Assembly: GCA_002412885.1 (NCBI GenBank)
Contig: DHVX01000025.1
Span: forward strand, 19,260-83,259
DNA: 64,000 bases
Source: Bacteroidales bacterium UBA5197
GTDB taxonomy: Bacteria; Bacteroidota; Bacteroidia; Bacteroidales; Lentimicrobiaceae
Direction: 5' to 3'
In this document: positions 60,437-64,000 of the stretch, one piece after another
Numbering within the stretch: position 1 is the first letter of the stretch
How the letters are laid out: each line of letters starts with the position of its first letter
Made by a program: the position numbers and the translations under genes
The notes under the pieces: generated by a model
The model's input: the letters and a program-made list of their open reading frames with translations, nothing else
The model's database searches: none
Told to the model about the DNA's origin: nothing

Positions 60437-61774
60437 ATGAATGAGTTTTTAACCAAAATAGCATCATTTTCTGAAAGGGAAGCCATCTGCTATAAAAACA
60501 GGACTTTCACTTATTCAGAGTTGGCGAAATCGATTGATTTTTTCTACCAGATCATTGCCGGATCTATTCCGAAGGGTAGTGTTACAATTCTGAATTCTGA
60601 CCTGACTTTCGAAGGGCTCGCATTATTTTTCGCTTTACATCATAATAAATGTATAATTGTGCCTGTTACTTCAGATACTGAAGATATGCAAACGCGGGCC
60701 ATGCATTCAGGTGCCGGTTATATTTTGCAACCCGGGGGGAATAGTATAAATGTTGAAATATTGGCTCCCGGTAAAAAAATTGACCTTTATAGAGAGATAC
60801 TGGAAGCGGAGCATGGAGGTTTGGTATTGTTCAGCAGTGGAATTACGGGTACACCAAAAGGTATGGTACATGACCTAGATATTCTGATGCAGCCATTCTT
60901 AAACAAGAAAGTTAAGAGTATTAATTTCATGGCATTGTTAATGTTCGATCATATCGGGGGATTAAATACTGTTTTATCTTCAGTTTTCTCAGGTGCATTG
61001 CTCTCGATTCCTGACAAAAGAGAACCTTTTTCCATATGCGAAACAATTGAAAAGTACAAAGTCGGGGTTCTTCCCGCATCACCTACTTTTCTGAATCTGA
61101 TTTTAATCAGCGGAGCTTATGAGAAGTATGATCTATCAAGCCTGAAAGTTATAACATACGGTACTGAGCCGATGCCTGAAGGATTGTTGCATAAGCTAAA
61201 TCGAATCTTTCCTCGTGTAAGGTTTTTGCAAACATTTGGAACAAGTGAAACCGGAATCTCACAAATTACAAGCAAATCGTCTGGCAGTACAAAACTCAGG
61301 TTTGATGACCCCAATATTAAATATAAAATTGTTGATGGCGAACTTTGGATTAAGAGTCCCACAACAATAAAAGGATATCTGAACGCTGCTATGGATCAGT
61401 TTACTACTGACGGATGGTTTAAAACTGGCGACTTAGCCGAAATTGATGAAGAAGGCTACTTTTTAATCACAGGCAGGAAAAACGAAATCATTAATGTTGG
61501 TGGTTTAAAAGTGTACCCTCAGGAAGTTGAATCTGCAATTATGGAGTTTGAGGGAATAATTGATTGTCTGGTTAAGGCAGAATCAAACCCGATAACCGGC
61601 AATATTGTGATTGCATTGATTTACGCCGGCAAAAATACTGATAATAAAACATTTGTATCTTCGCTTCGGAAATTTTTAATCACCAGACTCGACAGATATA
61701 AAGTTCCGGTCAAAATCAGGTTTGTGGACAACATTGAACACAATGAACGGTTTAAGAAAATCAGGTCAATTTAA
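60437..61774 (+). CDS. AMP-forming acyl ligase (ANL superfamily)
   Basis: The protein is 445 residues from ATG 60437, one base after the reductase stop. It activates a carboxylic acid to acyl-AMP and transfers it to ACP or CoA. The P-loop-like A3 motif is VLFSSGITGTPKGMV, the A5 region FLQTFGTSETGI, A7 WFKTGDLAEIDEEGYFLITGRKNEIINVGG, and the C-terminal A10 Lys is in ERFKKIRSI. At about 445 residues it is shorter than typical acyl-CoA synthetases (about 520-560), but has all core motifs. The neighbouring ACP is the natural acceptor. Substrate preference cannot be read by eye. Confidence 0.9.
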   Translation: MNEFLTKIASFSEREAICYKNRTFTYSELAKSIDFFYQIIAGSIPKGSVTILNSDLTFEGLALFFALHHNKCIIVPVTSDTEDMQTRAMHSGAGYILQPGGNSINVEILAPGKKIDLYREILEAEHGGLVLFSSGITGTPKGMVHDLDILMQPFLNKKVKSINFMALLMFDHIGGLNTVLSSVFSGALLSIPDKREPFSICETIEKYKVGVLPASPTFLNLILISGAYEKYDLSSLKVITYGTEPMPEGLLHKLNRIFPRVRFLQTFGTSETGISQITSKSSGSTKLRFDDPNIKYKIVDGELWIKSPTTIKGYLNAAMDQFTTDGWFKTGDLAEIDEEGYFLITGRKNEIINVGGLKVYPQEVESAIMEFEGIIDCLVKAESNPITGNIVIALIYAGKNTDNKTFVSSLRKFLITRLDRYKVPVKIRFVDNIEHNERFKKIRSI

Positions 61775-61786
61775 ATCTTTTTAATA

Positions 61787-62830
61787 ATGAAACTTAAATT
61801 ATTTCTCACATTCGATCATGAATTACCACTTGGTGGTGTTAGAACATCATGGAATGATGCACTCTTCGAACCTACTAATAAATTATATCAACTTGCAAAT
61901 GAATTGGATGTGCCTGTTGTACTTTTTACCGATGTTTTATGTGGTCTAAGGTTTAAAGAGTGGGACTTAAACAACTTCTATCTTCCGTATATCGCACAAC
62001 TTCATAATGCACTTAAACTAGGCAACGATGTGCAGTTGCACCTTCACCCGCATTGGTTAACAAGCAGGTTTGAAGAAAATCGGTTTTTCCCCTCAGGCGA
62101 CTTTAGCCTGAGCAATTTTGCTGATGGTAACAGAAACCACAGCATCGGGGATATTGTAAAAATGGGCGTAGATTTTTTGCAAGATAATCTGAAACCCTCA
62201 TATCCTGATTATAAATGTATTGCATTCAGGGCTGGAGGTTATAACCTTGGCGAAGGTGTTAGCTCGGGATTGATAATCGAAGCATTACGTAAGAATGGAA
62301 TTAAATTCGACAGCTCAATAAGCAAAGGTTATTATTTTAAGTCAGCCATATCTGAAGTAAATTTTAGTAATATGCCAGAAATCCCAAACTGGTATCTCAA
62401 TGAAGAGGGGATTTTAGGCAAACCTGAATCAAATGGAATTCTTGAAATACCTATTGCAAGCATTCCCAAATCGCCGTTTGAAGTTCCTACTATGTTTAAA
62501 ATGAAAAAAATGGCCAACAGAGCACCCGCAAACAATGGCTTTCAGATACATGAAGGCAAACCTGCAGGATATGCGCACAAGTTCAGGCAACTTTTTTCGT
62601 CAAGAATGCTTGGGTTCGACAATTATACACTTTCGCATGAATATTTGATGAAAATACTTGATTATAATGTAAGGAAATATAGAAATTATGATGAGGTTCT
62701 CCTTAGTGTAAGCGGCCACCCTAAGAGTATGGGAGCATATTCCTTTGAAATGATGAAGGTTTTTGTAAACAGTGTCAGAGAAAAATATCCGGATACGGAA
62801 TTTTTAAAATTTTCTGACTTAATTAAATAA
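61787..62830 (+). CDS. Polysaccharide-deacetylase-fold protein
   Basis: The 347-residue cytoplasmic protein has no signal peptide. A (beta/alpha) barrel of the NodB/deacetylase superfamily is suggested by FLTFDHELPLGG (Asp-His-Glu in place of the usual TFDD motif), the metal-type DVQLHLHPHW (H-x-H-P-H), and CIAFRAGGYNLGE. These are the normal positions of the deacetylase metal triad and catalytic base, so hydrolytic activity is plausible. It resembles WalW-type hypothetical proteins found in polysaccharide clusters. It could de-N-acetylate a sugar precursor, which would supply an amino group for the acyltransferase next to it. That pairing is inference. Confidence 0.7.
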   Translation: MKLKLFLTFDHELPLGGVRTSWNDALFEPTNKLYQLANELDVPVVLFTDVLCGLRFKEWDLNNFYLPYIAQLHNALKLGNDVQLHLHPHWLTSRFEENRFFPSGDFSLSNFADGNRNHSIGDIVKMGVDFLQDNLKPSYPDYKCIAFRAGGYNLGEGVSSGLIIEALRKNGIKFDSSISKGYYFKSAISEVNFSNMPEIPNWYLNEEGILGKPESNGILEIPIASIPKSPFEVPTMFKMKKMANRAPANNGFQIHEGKPAGYAHKFRQLFSSRMLGFDNYTLSHEYLMKILDYNVRKYRNYDEVLLSVSGHPKSMGAYSFEMMKVFVNSVREKYPDTEFLKFSDLIK

Positions 62831-62837
62831 GTTTGTC

Positions 62838-63698
62838 ATGCTGATAGGTAAATTAGTACTCAAATTGTTGCCAATCAGATACTACTATCAGGCAAGAAAT
62901 ATTTATCGAAAATACCACAAGGCCATTTATAAAGAACTCAGTGAAACTGATCTTCATAAGATTTTGGTTGAGTCAATGGGAATTAAAAATGGCGATGTGA
63001 TTTTTGTGCATAGTTCTATTGATAGACTAAATATTTCAGCATCACCATTCAAAATTCTCAATATTTTGCAGGAAGTTGTTGGTAGTAATGGCACATTGTT
63101 ATTCCCTGCATGGCATTTTACAGAACGGGCGGAATTATATCTAAAAAAAAATAAAGCTTTTGATGTCAGAAAAGCTCCAGTTGCTTTGGGCCTTTTGCCG
63201 GAAATCGCCAGAAGAAGTCCAATGGCAAAAAGGAGTATTCATCCTACCAATTCAATAGTTGCTATCGGAAAACAAGCAGACGAACTGCTCCAGCAGCATG
63301 GCGATAGCATCTACCCTTGTGATGAGCTAAGCCCTTTTTATAAAATGATGAAATTAAATGCAAAAATTGTCGGATTGGGAGTCACAACAGAGTTCTTGTC
63401 ATTTGTACATTGTCCGGAGGATGTTATGAAAGCAGATTTTCCTGTAAAAACACGCTCTGATGTGGTATTCGAAACCAATGTAATTGACCACGATGGAAAC
63501 ACACGTATTATATCCACACTGGTTGCTGATAAAACAATTGCAACAAGAAATATTCCTGGTTTTATAAAATCTCATGTTGATCCTGAAATTGCAAGAGATT
63601 TTCATTACAGAGGTAACCATTTCTTTATTGCTGATTCTAAAGAATTATACAAGATTATTGAAAGACTGGCATTGAAAGATATAACCATTTACAGATAA
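62838..63698 (+). CDS. AAC(3)-family N-acyltransferase
   Basis: The 286-residue protein belongs to the aminoglycoside 3-N-acetyltransferase (AAC(3)/YokD) fold. Family features in order are GDVIFVHSSIDRL, VGSNGTLLFPAWHF, RSIHPTNSIVAIGKQADEL, and CDELSPFYKMMKLNAKIVGLG. AAC(3) enzymes acetylate aminoglycosides, but homologues in surface-polysaccharide clusters modify amino sugars, and the neighbours here favour that role. An antibiotic-resistance role is therefore not concluded from the name. It is the last gene of the cluster; its stop is followed by the tandem repeat region. Confidence 0.8.
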   Translation: MLIGKLVLKLLPIRYYYQARNIYRKYHKAIYKELSETDLHKILVESMGIKNGDVIFVHSSIDRLNISASPFKILNILQEVVGSNGTLLFPAWHFTERAELYLKKNKAFDVRKAPVALGLLPEIARRSPMAKRSIHPTNSIVAIGKQADELLQQHGDSIYPCDELSPFYKMMKLNAKIVGLGVTTEFLSFVHCPEDVMKADFPVKTRSDVVFETNVIDHDGNTRIISTLVADKTIATRNIPGFIKSHVDPEIARDFHYRGNHFFIADSKELYKIIERLALKDITIYR

Positions 63699-63730
63699 TA
63701 ATTGTCTGCCAGGAAACAGAATAAGTGATT

Positions 63731-64000
63731 CCCGAAATAGCCGAAGAGACAATCAAAATACCGAAGAGTAAATCGAAATACCTAAGAGTCCATCGTGTTC
63801 ACCCAAGAGTCAATCAAAATACCGAAGAGCCAATCAAAATAGCTGAAGAGTAAATCAAAATAGCTGAAGAGTCCATCGCGTTCACCCAAGAGTAAATCAA
63901 AATAGCTGAAGAGTCAATCAAAATAGCCGAAGAGTCAATCGCATTCCACCTGGATACAATCCATTTAACCGAAGCTACAATCAAGTTCCCTGAAGATACA
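63731..64000 (+). repeat. Degenerate 20-22 bp tandem repeat (runs past window end)
   Basis: About twelve units, consensus CCGAAGAGTCAATCAAAATA (20 bp), with 21- and 22-bp variants such as GCTGAAGAG..., and interspersed units ending CCATCGTGTTCACCC or CCATCGCGTTCACCC, giving a higher-order pattern. The longest in-frame stretches read IAEESIK, but frame shifts and stops interrupt it. The last visible units are more divergent. No gene was recognised here. Confidence 0.85.

Noticed and set aside
62838..63698. Aminoglycoside resistance gene
   Set aside because: Family membership alone does not show resistance; the surrounding ACP, ligase and deacetylase genes favour a biosynthetic role.
63731..64000. 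CRISPR array
   Set aside because: Units are contiguous, degenerate and 20-22 bp without spacers, and no cas gene is present.

Overview
The window is chromosomal DNA of a member of the Bacteroidota (Bacteroidetes). The evidence is direct: a TonB-dependent receptor with a carboxypeptidase-regulatory-like N-terminus followed by a DUF4249 lipoprotein gene, the type IX secretion (T9SS) protein PorQ, a T9SS C-terminal sorting domain, the nusB / DUF1573 / yajC / ybbR / coaE and parA / parB / DUF5683 / dapB / lepB gene orders, an extended NusB, and repeated copies of the Bacteroidota promoter -7 element TAnnTTTG in front of genes. I cannot name a genus. No rRNA, tRNA, CRISPR array, transposase or prophage was recognised.

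Layout. 1-5.6 kb: TonB receptor/DUF4249 pair, a conserved secreted protein, and dnaB, all on the minus strand. 5.7-12.5 kb: TlpA-type thiol oxidoreductase, FKBP isomerase, PolB-like exonuclease, a lipoprotein, the tRNA-modification enzyme MnmD, acylphosphatase, and a Nudix-fold regulator. 12.5-17 kb: a long regulatory gap with a consensus promoter and perfect operator-like palindrome, then a very large PAS/PocR hybrid histidine kinase. 17-26.7 kb: minus-strand housekeeping block (LolA, FtsK, cyclophilin, LepB, DapB, ParB, ParA). 26.7-38.5 kb: mainly plus-strand housekeeping block (NusB, YajC, YbbR, CoaE, aconitase, PorQ, IspH, RecF, DUF721), preceded by a candidate small RNA. 38.5-46.3 kb: membrane protein, FAH-family hydrolase, exonuclease, a 2-oxoacid dehydrogenase E2, a fused glycosyltransferase, and an RluE-like pseudouridine synthase.

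46.4-57.8 kb is the most interesting part: an accessory minus-strand operon built around a 2144-residue exported SpvB/VCBS/YD-repeat (RHS) protein. Upstream lie a tail-fibre-like protein with a C-terminal intramolecular-chaperone-like end and a small T9SS-sorted protein. Downstream lie two successive modules with the same order: C-terminal RHS tip, candidate immunity gene, and one of two paralogous 136-residue membrane proteins. The second tip is a displaced, probably promoterless fragment whose reading frame is closed upstream by a CAG-to-TAG change relative to the full-length copy. I read this as a polymorphic-toxin locus with a stored alternative tip; the tips match no toxin family I can recognise.

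58-64 kb: a lipoprotein esterase, then a tight plus-strand cluster (acyl carrier protein, short-chain reductase, acyl/AMP ligase, deacetylase-fold protein, AAC(3)-fold acetyltransferase) that looks like a pathway for making an acyl group and attaching it to an amino sugar of a surface glycan. The window ends in a degenerate 20-22 bp tandem repeat. All assignments come from reading the sequence and from family knowledge; no database search was run.
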